Shown: positions 5,275 through 13,765, counted from the stretch's first letter. The stretch: DNA of 34,496 nucleotides from an uncultured Peptoniphilus sp. (GCA_902488455.1 CABTWG010000008.1:1-34496); one strand, 5' to 3'. Numbers and translations: made by a program. Notes: generated by a model not told the origin, from the sequence alone.

Positions 5275-8063
5275 CTTCTACCTCTTTTCTTATGTTCCAT
5301 GTACCAATCTTCATCGTGAACATTGCAGTAAAGAGAAGGTACATATTGATAGTCGTCTGGATATATTCCTCCATGGTCTTTTGAATTATAAGGCTTATCT
5401 CTCTTAAATAGGATCTTTAGCTCTACATCTTCTTTTGGACAGTATTCTCCGGCGAGCCTGCCTGATGTGTTACAAATAAGAAGCTTAACATGGCCTTTGC
5501 AATATTCTGTAGGTACATTTGTTGCTTCAAAACTTTCCAAATACCCGTCTTGTGCCTCTTCACAGAGTTTGGTTCCCAGCTTTCCAGATTTTTCACAGAT
5601 AAATTTCTTAACTATGCCTTCTGGTGCTTCAAACTTGCCAGGAAGTTCTCCGTCTTGTGCAATCTTTTCTATTTCTTTATAGGTATCTATGAGATAATTC
5701 CTATCCATGTTTATTGAAATCTTCGGAGAGTCTGCACCAAACCAAGTGGTGATGACATAGTCATTGGTAAATCCACTTAGCCACATATCACTACTATCTT
5801 TATTTATTCCCATCATAGCCCCTTGATCATACTTTCTAAGCATAGGCTTTAGTTCGCCACGAGCAACATTGGTTCTTAATACGTCTCTTAGCAAATGAGC
5901 AACAGTTTCTTTATAAATTCTCTTTCCACTTGGGTTTGAGTTATCTACTAAAGCTGCTCCGCTGCTATCTATTATTTTTATAATTGCAGTAGGCTCCTTA
6001 TAATCTCCAAGCCTTGCAACAGTTAGATAGGCTTTGGTCATGTCATATGGTGAGAAGCCGTAATGTAAATTTCCAAGGCCAAGCCCGTCCAAAGTTTCAT
6101 CGCTTCTCGAAGAGTCTTCTCCTGTAGTTAAGAATCTATCATTTTCATTTATTAGTCCGATTAATTTAAGTGTTTCAACGGATTTTTGGAACCCTACTTC
6201 CTGTAGTATTTTAACTGCTGCTACATTTGAATTATTTTCAAGGGCAAGCCTTCTTGTTAAAAGTCCTTTGTAGCCGCGATATTCATTGGATGGCCACATA
6301 TTTCCATCTACATACATAGGAGTGTCGTCTACCACATCGGAAAGTCTATCTCCTTTTAAAAGAGAAGCTAAATAGACTGAAAATGGTTTTAATAGGCTTC
6401 CTGGATTTCTCGTGCTGTCATAAGCTCTATTGAAAATCTTTTGATTTTTAGATTTTGTATCGAGGCCTCCAACTATTGCTCTTATATATCCAGTGTCTAC
6501 GTCGGTTATAAGAGATGCTGATTCAGGCTGTGTGGTAGGCGTTCTGTCAATATTTATAAATTCATTTGAAATAACTAAATTATCATCTACAATTTTATAG
6601 AAATTTGGATTTTCATTTAAGAACGCGTGATCTATTACTATATAATCCTTTTGATTTTTAAATGAAGTCTCAGGTACCTTAATCTCTTGAATATTATATG
6701 TTACAAGGGATTTATCGATAAATTTATAAGTGTCTATGATATCAATCTTCTTGTCGACTCTTAGAAAATTCTTGTTGATTGAAAGATCTTTTGAATTAGA
6801 AATCGAGTAGTCTTCCTTTGAAACTTTGAGATTGAAATTTTCGTCGAAGTACTTATCGTGATTTAAGTACACGAGATTTCCTGCCCAGTCGATTATATTT
6901 TCATTGGGATCTATATTGATTGAAAGATTTATGCTTTCGCCACCATTTTCGATATATGTTTTTAAATTTTCATATACATTTTCCAGTTGATTTTGTTTTG
7001 ATTTATCTATGGAGCTGATGATGTGGTAGCCATTGGTAAGTAGTTTGTACTCAGCTTCGTCGGCAGAAACGTTAAAGAGTTTCATAAGTTCTTTCGTTGC
7101 TTGTGCTTTTATAAAGTCTGTGGAGTAGCTACTCATTTGATGGTATTTTTTAATTCCTGGTTTTATTGATCCTACTATATCGAAGTTCAACGCATCTTTA
7201 TATTCTTTTTCAGTTATTTTTCCAAGCTCCAACATTTTTTTAAGAACTATCTTTTGTCTTTCAAATGCTTTGTCATTTAGAACTATGTAGTATTCTGTAC
7301 CGTCTATAACAGTAGTTCCAACTAACTTATTCTTATCTTTGTCAAAATTATCTACAGTCAGCCTCTTAACTGGAGGATACTCCACTGGAGACTTTGCAAT
7401 TCCTGCAAGAAGAGCGGCTTGGGCAAGGTTTATATCCTTCGCCGGTTTTGAAAAGTAAGACTGAGACGCTGCTTCTACTCCGAAGGCTCCTTGTCCAAGG
7501 TCGATTCTATTTAGATATCCTTCCAATATTTCAGGCTTATCCAAAACAGATTCAACTCTAAGTGCCAGGTATGCTTCACGAATCTTCCTGGTAAGGGTCT
7601 TTTCATTTGATAAGTACACATTCTTAACCAGTTGTTGAGTGATTGTAGATCCGCCACGGACGAGGTTCTTACTCTTTATATTTGTAAAAGTTGCTCCAGC
7701 AATAGATTTTAAGTCAATGCCGTGATGAGTATAAAATCTTTGGTCTTCTATGGATACGAATGTATCTTGAATGACTTTTGGAATTTCATCTATCGATAAG
7801 ATAGTTCTGTACTGTCTCGCATCTATTTTTTCTAACAGTTCTCCTTTTTCGTCATAAATATACGATGTTTGTTCAAAACTTGAAGACAGATTGTTTAAAT
7901 CTGTAGGAGGTGATTTTTTAATTATTGAATAGCAAACTGAAGCAAAAATAGTACCTACTATTATAAAGAATATAAGAATAGATAGAATTATGACTTTTGC
8001 TTTGTCGGATTTTTTTAAATCTTTATAATTAAAATTTAATTTAAAATCGATCTTTTGATTCAT
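5271..8063 (-). CDS. Class A penicillin-binding protein (PBP1A-type) with degenerate transpeptidase motifs
   Basis: This is a 930-residue membrane-anchored peptidoglycan synthase. A cytoplasmic lead and one membrane segment (about 24-48) come first. The GT51 glycosyltransferase domain is intact, with catalytic EDQRFY (Glu106), GGSTITQQLVKN (137-148) and the KPEILEGYLNRI region. The transpeptidase domain has a normal SxxK motif (Ser556-LL-Lys559 in NPGSLLKPF). However, the SxN position reads NSN (611-613) and the KTG position reads MMG (750-752, in GAMMGINKD), aligned by the following DMWLSGFTNDY. A Cys-bearing C-terminal extension of about 100 residues ends in KKRGRR. Polymerisation should work. 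Crosslinking is doubtful by classical rules. AGGAGGT precedes the ATG. Confidence 0.92.
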   Translation of the reverse strand: MNQKIDFKLNFNYKDLKKSDKAKVIILSILIFFIIVGTIFASVCYSIIKKSPPTDLNNLSSSFEQTSYIYDEKGELLEKIDARQYRTILSIDEIPKVIQDTFVSIEDQRFYTHHGIDLKSIAGATFTNIKSKNLVRGGSTITQQLVKNVYLSNEKTLTRKIREAYLALRVESVLDKPEILEGYLNRIDLGQGAFGVEAASQSYFSKPAKDINLAQAALLAGIAKSPVEYPPVKRLTVDNFDKDKNKLVGTTVIDGTEYYIVLNDKAFERQKIVLKKMLELGKITEKEYKDALNFDIVGSIKPGIKKYHQMSSYSTDFIKAQATKELMKLFNVSADEAEYKLLTNGYHIISSIDKSKQNQLENVYENLKTYIENGGESINLSINIDPNENIIDWAGNLVYLNHDKYFDENFNLKVSKEDYSISNSKDLSINKNFLRVDKKIDIIDTYKFIDKSLVTYNIQEIKVPETSFKNQKDYIVIDHAFLNENPNFYKIVDDNLVISNEFINIDRTPTTQPESASLITDVDTGYIRAIVGGLDTKSKNQKIFNRAYDSTRNPGSLLKPFSVYLASLLKGDRLSDVVDDTPMYVDGNMWPSNEYRGYKGLLTRRLALENNSNVAAVKILQEVGFQKSVETLKLIGLINENDRFLTTGEDSSRSDETLDGLGLGNLHYGFSPYDMTKAYLTVARLGDYKEPTAIIKIIDSSGAALVDNSNPSGKRIYKETVAHLLRDVLRTNVARGELKPMLRKYDQGAMMGINKDSSDMWLSGFTNDYVITTWFGADSPKISINMDRNYLIDTYKEIEKIAQDGELPGKFEAPEGIVKKFICEKSGKLGTKLCEEAQDGYLESFEATNVPTEYCKGHVKLLICNTSGRLAGEYCPKEDVELKILFKRDKPYNSKDHGGIYPDDYQYVPSLYCNVHDEDWYMEHKKRGRR

Positions 8064-8081
8064 TTTGTACCTCCTAAATTC

Positions 8082-8110
8082 ATTATAGCATTAAGAAATC
8101 GTTTTGTCTT
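8082..8110 (-). promoter_or_regulatory. Promoter of the PBP gene
   Basis: On the minus strand a perfect TATAAT (8082-8087) is preceded by AAGACA (8105-8110) with a 17-base spacer. The leader is short and contains AGGAGGT. Confidence 0.65.
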
Positions 8111-8175
8111 TTTCATTATTTGTGTAAATTTCTTTTAAACCATGAGAAAACTTTACGATGTTTAAAATCTATAAA

Positions 8176-8204
8176 ATGATAAAATTTATATTTTAATGTA
8201 TAAT
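8176..8204 (+). promoter_or_regulatory. Promoter of hflX, predicting a leaderless mRNA
   Basis: TATAAT lies at 8199-8204 with ATGATA at 8176-8181 (17-base spacer). The hflX ATG starts six bases after the -10 box, the same spacing as at mnmH, and no Shine-Dalgarno sequence is present. Confidence 0.6.
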
Positions 8205-8210
8205 TAAGCT

Positions 8211-9473
8211 ATGGAATATATTGATAATCTTAAGAAAAAAGAAAAAGTAATATTAGTTGGAACTGACCTTGGAGCATTGCCTAACTCACTAAATTCTTCC
8301 ATGGAAGAGCTTAGAGAACTGGTTGAGGCTGATGGTGGAGAAGTGATGGGAGTTGTCACTCAAAATTTGGAGAAGTTTAATCCTAAATTCTTAATAGGCT
8401 CAGGAAAGGTCAATGAAATAAAGGAAATCGCTAAGAATATGGAAGTTGAAACCATTATCTTTAACGACGAACTGACTGGAATTCAACTTAGAAACTTGGA
8501 AAAAGAGTTAAAATTAAAAATTGTAGATAGAACGAACCTTATCCTTGACATCTTTGCCCTTCGTGCAAATACCTATGAAGGTAAACTCCAGGTGCTTTTG
8601 GCAAAGAGGGAATATGAAATGCCAAGGCTTCTTGGAATCAAGGGTTGGTCAAGAACAGGTGGGGGAATCGGAACTCGTGGTCCTGGGGAACAGATCATAG
8701 AAACTGACAGAAGAAGGCTCCAAAGGGAGATCGACTCAATTCGTGACAAATTAAAAGTTGCAGAAAAGAATCGTGAGACCAGGTCTAAGAGGAGAATGGA
8801 ATCGAGACTTCCAATCGTGTCCTTGGTTGGCTACACTAACTCTGGCAAGAGCACGATTTTAAACAGAATAAAAAATTCTAACAGCAGGGAAGTATTTGTA
8901 AAAAATATGCTCTTTGCAACTCTTGATCCTAACTCTAGAAAATCAAAACTTCTAAATGGAAGGGATTTTATAATTTCCGATACAGTTGGATTCGTATCTA
9001 AACTTCCGACGAAACTTATAGAAGCATTTAAGTCTACATTGGAAGAGATAAGAGGTTCTGATCTAATCGTCCATGTGATGGATGCGTCCTCACAAGATTT
9101 AGAAATCCAGTACAAGACCACCATGAACATCCTAAAGGACATCGGGGTGATGGATATTCCAATCTTGACAGTGTATAACAAGATGGATAAGGCAGAGCTT
9201 GAAGATATCATTCTTCCACAAGTTGATGGTGATTATATCTTCATTTCAGCTAAGTATGATGAAAACATGGATAAACTTTTAAACGCCATAGAAAAATGTT
9301 TAAACATAAATTATAGAGAAGTTTCACTTCTATTTCCATATAGCGACGGAGACAAGCTGGACAGATTCTTAAGTGGAATAGAGGCGATTTCTGTGGAATA
9401 TTTACCAGAAGGCACAAAGGTTAAAGCTATACTAAATGAAAATGAAATTAGAGAGTACGGTGAATTTATATGA
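8211..9473 (+). CDS. hflX: Ribosome-associated GTPase HflX
   Basis: This 420-residue GTPase of the Obg-HflX group binds the 50S subunit and splits or rescues stalled ribosomes. The N-terminal HflX domain (about 1-190) includes the signature glycine-rich GGGIGTRGPGE (150-160) and a basic coiled segment (165-198). The G domain has GYTNSGKS (G207-S214), the G3 DTVGFVSKLP and the G4 NKMD. A short C-terminal domain follows. It is the first gene of a four-gene operon and overlaps the next gene by four bases (ATGA). It appears to be translated from a leaderless transcript. Confidence 0.95.
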   Translation: MEYIDNLKKKEKVILVGTDLGALPNSLNSSMEELRELVEADGGEVMGVVTQNLEKFNPKFLIGSGKVNEIKEIAKNMEVETIIFNDELTGIQLRNLEKELKLKIVDRTNLILDIFALRANTYEGKLQVLLAKREYEMPRLLGIKGWSRTGGGIGTRGPGEQIIETDRRRLQREIDSIRDKLKVAEKNRETRSKRRMESRLPIVSLVGYTNSGKSTILNRIKNSNSREVFVKNMLFATLDPNSRKSKLLNGRDFIISDTVGFVSKLPTKLIEAFKSTLEEIRGSDLIVHVMDASSQDLEIQYKTTMNILKDIGVMDIPILTVYNKMDKAELEDIILPQVDGDYIFISAKYDENMDKLLNAIEKCLNINYREVSLLFPYSDGDKLDRFLSGIEAISVEYLPEGTKVKAILNENEIREYGEFI

Positions 9474-10114
9474 AGTATTATTCAATGCTAGGTGAGTCCA
9501 CTGGAGAATTCATTGAAAAGAAGTCGAGATTTATAGGATTTATAAAGAGGGTTGAAACAGAAGAAGAAGCTCTAAATTTTATAGACGAAAAGAAGACAGA
9601 ATATTATGACGCAACCCACAACACCTACGCCTATATAATTGGTGAAAACAAAAATATCCAAAGATATTCGGACGATGGTGAGCCCAGTGGCACAGCAGGA
9701 GTTCCCATGCTTGAAGTATTAAAAAAAGAAGACATGACCAATGTGGTAACGGTGGTTACGAGATACTTCGGAGGAACTATGCTTGGAGCCGGGGGACTTG
9801 TAAGAGCTTATACAAGAGGAGTTGTCGAAGCGATAAATAACGGCACCAAGGTGCTAATAAAATCCATGAATAGAACGCTTTTCATCTATGACTATACAGC
9901 TCACGGCGCAATAACAAATTATCTCATCACAAATGGGTATAAAGTAATAGAAGAAAGTTATACAGACATGGTAAGTGTCACCATTGACGTAGCCCAAGAG
10001 GATAAAAAAATATTTGAAGACATGAACGATATGACCAGTGGCAATGTAGAAGTTAAAACTCTTGGGGAAGTGATACTTCCAACGAAGGATGGAAAAATAA
10101 TATACGAGGTGTAA
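9470..10114 (+). CDS. YigZ/IMPACT-family protein
   Basis: A 214-residue member of the YigZ (UPF0029) family. The N-terminal Impact domain includes the conserved YSDDGEPSGTAGVPML and the VTRYFGGTMLGAGGLVRAY block (about residues 65-110). A C-terminal DUF1949-like ferredoxin-fold domain is fused to it. Eukaryotic IMPACT modulates the Gcn2 pathway. The bacterial role is not settled, though RNA or ribosome association has been proposed. Its ATG overlaps the hflX stop (ATGA), which indicates translational coupling and fits a translation-related role. Confidence 0.9.
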   Translation: MKYYSMLGESTGEFIEKKSRFIGFIKRVETEEEALNFIDEKKTEYYDATHNTYAYIIGENKNIQRYSDDGEPSGTAGVPMLEVLKKEDMTNVVTVVTRYFGGTMLGAGGLVRAYTRGVVEAINNGTKVLIKSMNRTLFIYDYTAHGAITNYLITNGYKVIEESYTDMVSVTIDVAQEDKKIFEDMNDMTSGNVEVKTLGEVILPTKDGKIIYEV

Positions 10115-10115
10115 A

Positions 10116-10499
10116 ATGGATAAAATAAATAAAATGGTAGAATTAAAAAAATGGGCAGTTGTAGGAGCAAGAGACGACGAGGCCACATTTGGATACAAGA
10201 TTCCTATGAGAATGATTGAGCATGGTTACAATGTATTTATGGTAAACCCAAAATTAAACGAAATAGAAAGCCATAAGGTATATAGCAAATTATCTGACAT
10301 AGAAGAAAAGATAGACGTGGTTGATGTAGTTGTAAATCCAAAGGTAGCTATATCAGTTCTTGATGAAGCGAAGGAACTTGGAATTGAAAATATATTTTTC
10401 CAACCAGGGACTTACACAGATGAAACTTTGGAATATGCAGATAAACTTGGACTTAACTATGTAACTAACTGCATTTACAAAATCTTGGGGGAAAAATGA
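10116..10499 (+). CDS. CoA-binding domain protein (YccU type)
   Basis: This 127-residue single-domain protein has a Rossmann-like CoA-binding fold, as in the N-terminal part of succinyl-CoA synthetase alpha. Visible features are the nucleotide-binding start WAVVGARDD near residue 13, VFMVNPK, and a closing FFQPGTYTDETLEYADKLGL with NCIYKIL. YccU proteins bind CoA but their cellular role is unknown. GAGGTG sits seven bases before the ATG, which comes one base after the YigZ-family stop. The gene overlaps nadE by four bases. Confidence 0.85.
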   Translation: MDKINKMVELKKWAVVGARDDEATFGYKIPMRMIEHGYNVFMVNPKLNEIESHKVYSKLSDIEEKIDVVDVVVNPKVAISVLDEAKELGIENIFFQPGTYTDETLEYADKLGLNYVTNCIYKILGEK

Positions 10500-11218
10500 T
10501 TAAGCGAATAGAAAATTTCGAAGAAGTTATTGAGGAAAAAGTAAATTATATTAGAAAGACAGTAGAAGATGCTGGTCTAAAAGGTGTGGTCTTTGGACTA
10601 TCAGGAGGCCTCGACTCATCTGTAGTAGCAGCACTTTGTAAGAGAGCATTTAAAGACGACGCACTTGGAATAATCATGCCTATTCACTCAATAGAACAAG
10701 ATGAATTAGATGCAAGACTAGTAGCAGAAAATACTGGAATAAATTTGAAAAAGGTTGACCTAACAAGCACCTTCGATGCATTTATGGAATCTGTGGATGA
10801 AACCAAGGTAGAAATGAGCAAACACAATGTGAAGCCTCGCCTAAGGATGACCACCCTATATTACTACGCACAAAGTAATTCCTACATGGTGGTTGGATGT
10901 TCAAACTATTCTGAATACTACACAGGATACTTTACAAAACATGGCGACTCTGGAGCTGATATGTTTCCAGTAGTAGATCTACTAAAGACAGATCTATTTG
11001 AAATGGCAAAATATTTGGGACTACCTGATAAAATAATAGAAAAGAAACCGTCAGCAGGACTCTTCGAAGGACAGACAGATGAAGATGAAATGGGCTTTAC
11101 CTACGATGAGCTAGATGGTTATATCATGAAGGAAATCAAACTAGATGAAAATAAAAAACGACTAATAGATAGACTTCACAGAATTAATAAACACAAGATG
11201 ACTATTTTAGATGAATAA
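10496..11218 (+). CDS. nadE: NH3-dependent NAD+ synthetase
   Basis: This 240-residue enzyme catalyses the last step of NAD synthesis, amidating nicotinic acid adenine dinucleotide with ATP and ammonia. The N-type ATP pyrophosphatase P-loop reads LSGGLDSS (35-42). Later segments such as GIIMPIHS, NYSEYYTGYFTKHGDSGADMFP and KKPSAGLFEGQTDEDE are typical of NadE. It lacks the glutaminase domain, so it uses free ammonia, which suits a cell that liberates ammonia from arginine. The start overlaps the preceding stop (ATGA). It is the last gene of the hflX operon. Confidence 0.95.
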   Translation: MIKRIENFEEVIEEKVNYIRKTVEDAGLKGVVFGLSGGLDSSVVAALCKRAFKDDALGIIMPIHSIEQDELDARLVAENTGINLKKVDLTSTFDAFMESVDETKVEMSKHNVKPRLRMTTLYYYAQSNSYMVVGCSNYSEYYTGYFTKHGDSGADMFPVVDLLKTDLFEMAKYLGLPDKIIEKKPSAGLFEGQTDEDEMGFTYDELDGYIMKEIKLDENKKRLIDRLHRINKHKMTILDE

Positions 11219-11282
11219 AAATCTAAGATTAATTAAATTTGGTACAAAAAATGGCAGCCTATATGCTTTATATTGTAACTCT

Positions 11283-11306
11283 TGGTACTAGTTAGTCCTT
11301 TTTTTC
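11283..11306 (+). terminator. Weak terminator candidate after nadE
   Basis: GG(T)ACT pairs with AGTCC (one bulged base, four-base loop), followed by seven T. It lies 65 bases after the nadE stop. The stem is short, so confidence is low. The remaining spacer to 11382 shows no gene. Confidence 0.35.
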
Positions 11307-11353
11307 ACGCATGGGCTTAAGAATGTATTGTACAAGAAAAAATAAAATCGTTT

Positions 11354-11410
11354 AATTGTTAAGCTTTATAAAGTTCAATTGTTTGAAAATAACCGGTAGT
11401 ATGATATAAT
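11354..11410 (+). promoter_or_regulatory. Promoter and dyad upstream of the GNAT toxin-antitoxin-like pair
   Basis: TTGAAA (11383-11388) and an extended -10 TGATATAAT (TATAAT at 11405-11410) are separated by 16 bases. Just upstream is a perfect ten-base palindrome, CTTTATAAAG (11364-11373), flanked by AATTG (11354-11358) and CAATT (11376-11380). Such a dyad is the expected place for an autoregulating antitoxin to bind. That role is inference. Confidence 0.5.
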
Positions 11411-11433
11411 TTAATAAAAAGGAGGGGGATTTA

Positions 11434-11610
11434 ATGGCAACAATAAGTTTCACAAGAAAAATAGAAGTAACAGAAGAGCAATATAAAAAAATGCTTAAAG
11501 CTAAACCTACTAAATACTTTCAAGAGGCTTTTAAAAGATATAAAGAAAACCCCATTAAATTTGTAGAAAACCCAGAGGAAATTGAGAAGTTAAAAAAAGT
11601 ATGGAAGTAA
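11434..11610 (+). CDS. Small putative antitoxin (58 residues) of a GNAT toxin pair
   Basis: The ATG at 11434 is preceded by a strong GGAGGGGG site. The 58-residue product begins MATISFTRKIEVTEEQYKKM, a beta-strand followed by helices in the manner of ribbon-helix-helix antitoxins. It ends in a lysine/glutamate-rich helix, EEIEKLKKVWK. It overlaps the GNAT gene by ten bases (11601-11610) in a different frame, which implies coupled translation. In known GNAT (TacT-like) toxin systems a small DNA-binding antitoxin gene comes first and overlaps the toxin gene in this way. The family cannot be named. The antitoxin assignment rests on size, order, overlap and N-terminal pattern. Confidence 0.6.
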   Translation: MATISFTRKIEVTEEQYKKMLKAKPTKYFQEAFKRYKENPIKFVENPEEIEKLKKVWK

Positions 11611-12254
11611 AATTAGTATCTTTACAAAATATAATAGAATCAGAAACCAAAGAGGATTTTAATAGAAATATAAAACAATTTCAAGAGGATTTAAAATCCT
11701 CTTTTAAATGTGCAAAAAATGAAGAAGCTGTCAAATTTTTACTAAAAAAAGCAATTAATAATGAGAAACATCAATTGTCTAGGACTTATTTTATAATGCC
11801 AAGAGGAGATTTTAAAATACTTGGTTTCTTTACTTTAAGTTTAAAAGTAATAAATATAAACAAGCTAGATAAAAAAATTAAGAAGAAAATGGTATGTACT
11901 GGAAAAAGCCCAGATAATATAGATTATATACCAGCGTATCTTATAGGACAGTTAGCCAAAAATGACCTATATAGTCAAAATAAAAAAACTAATGGAAACA
12001 TAAAAAATGACACAACAATCACAGGAGAAAAATTACTTTTAACAGCAATTGATGTAATAAGAGACATACAAAAATTAGTTGGTGGTAAAATAATACTTGT
12101 CGACAGTGTAACTAATGAAAAAGGCGATGGAAAAGTAGTTGATTTTTATAGAAAATATGGTTTTACAGAATATTCTGAAAAAATCAAAACAAAAGATGGA
12201 AAAATACTACTACCTATGTCTTTTATATTAGACGATTTTAAACCGTGTAAATAA
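11601..12254 (+). CDS. GNAT-fold acetyltransferase, putative toxin
   Basis: A 217-residue protein with a GNAT acyl-CoA-binding fold. It has an N-terminal helical segment (1-60), a SRTYFIM...GFFTLSLKV beta region (about 69-92), YIPAYLIGQLAKND (about 112-125) as the central beta-4 strand, and a GEKLLLTAIDVI stretch in place of the pyrophosphate loop. KIILVDSV and DFYRKYGFTEY, the typical GNAT C-terminal helix and strand, follow. The layout SRTY/GFFTLSLK/PAYLIGQLAKND matches a Firmicute GNAT family I associate with small upstream partners. Toxins of the TacT type acetylate aminoacyl-tRNA, but the substrate here is unknown. The gene is more AT-rich than its neighbours and follows the putative antitoxin directly. 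Confidence 0.6.
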   Translation: MEVKLVSLQNIIESETKEDFNRNIKQFQEDLKSSFKCAKNEEAVKFLLKKAINNEKHQLSRTYFIMPRGDFKILGFFTLSLKVININKLDKKIKKKMVCTGKSPDNIDYIPAYLIGQLAKNDLYSQNKKTNGNIKNDTTITGEKLLLTAIDVIRDIQKLVGGKIILVDSVTNEKGDGKVVDFYRKYGFTEYSEKIKTKDGKILLPMSFILDDFKPCK

Positions 12255-12310
12255 ATATCTACTTCCAGTGCCTTTTACTCTTGAAGATATAAAAATATGA
12301 TAAAGTTAGA

Positions 12311-12347
12311 AATAGTTGAAATCTTTAAAAGTTTTCAGCTATTTTTT
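12311..12347 (+). terminator. Terminator of the GNAT pair
   Basis: Arms AATAGTTGAAA (12311-12321) and TTTCAGCTATT (12333-12343), with one G-U pair, are followed by a T-run to 12347. Confidence 0.7.
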
Positions 12348-12372
12348 ATGTTATTCTATGAAATCAAAAATA

Positions 12373-12381
12373 TGATATAAT
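12373..12381 (+). promoter_or_regulatory. Extended -10 promoter of the surface protein gene
   Basis: TGATATAAT (TATAAT at 12376-12381) is an extended -10 element. No convincing -35 box is present. The ATG is at 12416, with TGGAGG at 12405-12410. Confidence 0.55.
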
Positions 12382-12415
12382 ATTTCTAACGAATATAGTA
12401 ATAATGGAGGAAACT

Positions 12416-13696
12416 ATGAAATTAAAACTAAAAAGTATTTTTAATTCTAGAATTATATTTGCTATAGTGTTTATTGCAGTACTAATTACAGGTGCAAAAG
12501 CACAAGCAGAAGCAAAACCAAACAATTTTGTGATAACGGTTAATGGTAAGCAAGTACAGTTAAGCGACTACCTAGGAATGCCATATATCGAAAACGATAG
12601 AACCATGGTTCCACTAAGAGTAGTTGCAGAAAACATGAACTTTAAGGTCGATTGGGAGGAAAAAGGTCAAATAATTTATGTAGAAAATAAAGCACTAGGT
12701 AGAAAGTTAATATTTATAATAGGCGAAAACGTCGCCACTCTAAACGATAAACCAAAGTTCATCGATAAAAATGAGTCAGTTACTCCTGTTTTAAAAGACA
12801 ACAGAACCTATATTCCTCTGAGATTCGTAGCTGAAAACATGGGATATAATGTGGATTACAAACAAATAAAAGGACACCACTACATCGACATAACACTAGG
12901 AAATGATAAGCCTGTTGCAGGAAAGGATTTGAACCAAGACGAACTCTTGAACTTGTTCTTTAGCAAGATTTACCACAAAGGAGAAGTTTGGGGAAGACCT
13001 GGAGACAACGATGCTATAGTTAACGGCAGAATGTCTCAAGTAATTTCAACACCACCTGCTGATAAATATCCAGGCAAGGTAAGTGCTAACTGGGTAACCC
13101 CTGAGATAAGAGTTGGATACAAAGACCCATTTGCTGTTGAACAAGGCAAATTAATGTCTCCTTTCCACTTCTATGTAAATAATAAAGATGCTTTTAAGAA
13201 CGCTCCTGACGACTGGACTATGAGCATAGAATTGATTGACCCTAGATTTTACCCTTATAACGAACATATAGAAGCTAAGAAAAACGGGCATAAAGATATA
13301 ATAAATGGAAAATATATGGGCAAATATGATGGGCACGTTGTTGGAGATAAATTAAGTGGATGGGTCGAAAAAAATACAACCTCATATGTTGTTTTTGATG
13401 ATTTATTCCAAGGCAATCCAAACAACTACAACTATTTAAGAACTAAAGATAGAAACGGTGAACTTCTAGCTCCACCACTTGGCGATGTTTTAAGGTACAG
13501 ACTAAAGATTAAGCAAGGTAAGGAAGTTCACGGATATGAGTTTGATGTTCGATACATGATGACTTTAACTCAAGGAACTCTTGATAGGATAAAAGACCCT
13601 AAGGTTAAATCTGGAATAGAAGAACACTTCAAAGGCAATGAGCTTTTCAATGATGGAGTTTCAACTGCTATCGGCAATGTAAAACAATTATATTAA
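12416..13696 (+). CDS. Secreted protein with copper amine oxidase N-terminal (stalk) domain
   Basis: The start is placed at 12416 because an earlier in-frame ATG at 12404 is part of the ribosome-binding site (ATGGAGG). The 426-residue product begins with a signal peptide (basic MKLKLK, hydrophobic 12-26, likely cut after AKA or AQA near residue 29-31). A copper amine oxidase-like N-terminal domain (about 38-160) follows, with its two repeats 'RTMVPLRVVAENM' and 'RTYIPLRFVAENM'. This domain is common on Firmicute surface proteins and is not itself an oxidase. The remaining 260 residues, rich in aromatic and charged residues, match nothing I recognise. There is no LPXTG or second membrane segment, so it is probably released or wall-bound through the N-terminal domain. 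It is flanked by an extended -10 promoter and two terminators. Confidence 0.82.
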   Translation: MKLKLKSIFNSRIIFAIVFIAVLITGAKAQAEAKPNNFVITVNGKQVQLSDYLGMPYIENDRTMVPLRVVAENMNFKVDWEEKGQIIYVENKALGRKLIFIIGENVATLNDKPKFIDKNESVTPVLKDNRTYIPLRFVAENMGYNVDYKQIKGHHYIDITLGNDKPVAGKDLNQDELLNLFFSKIYHKGEVWGRPGDNDAIVNGRMSQVISTPPADKYPGKVSANWVTPEIRVGYKDPFAVEQGKLMSPFHFYVNNKDAFKNAPDDWTMSIELIDPRFYPYNEHIEAKKNGHKDIINGKYMGKYDGHVVGDKLSGWVEKNTTSYVVFDDLFQGNPNNYNYLRTKDRNGELLAPPLGDVLRYRLKIKQGKEVHGYEFDVRYMMTLTQGTLDRIKDPKVKSGIEEHFKGNELFNDGVSTAIGNVKQLY

Positions 13697-13711
13697 TATT
13701 AAATCTTAATT

Positions 13712-13734
13712 AAGAGATCCTTATGGGTCTCTTT
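13712..13734 (+). terminator. Terminator of the surface protein gene
   Basis: AAGAGATCC and GGGTCTCTT pair with one G-U, with a four-base loop and a short T-run. It starts 16 bases after the stop codon. Confidence 0.75.
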
Positions 13735-13765
13735 TAAACTATACAATAAGTTGACAAATAAAAAT

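Noticed and set aside
11251..11295. 14-codon frame starting MAAYML between nadE and the GNAT pair
   Set aside because: It has no ribosome-binding site and overlaps the weak terminator. Probably chance.
13751..13756. TTGACA before the UUCG terminator
   Set aside because: No -10 box at the right distance and no gene downstream on that strand.
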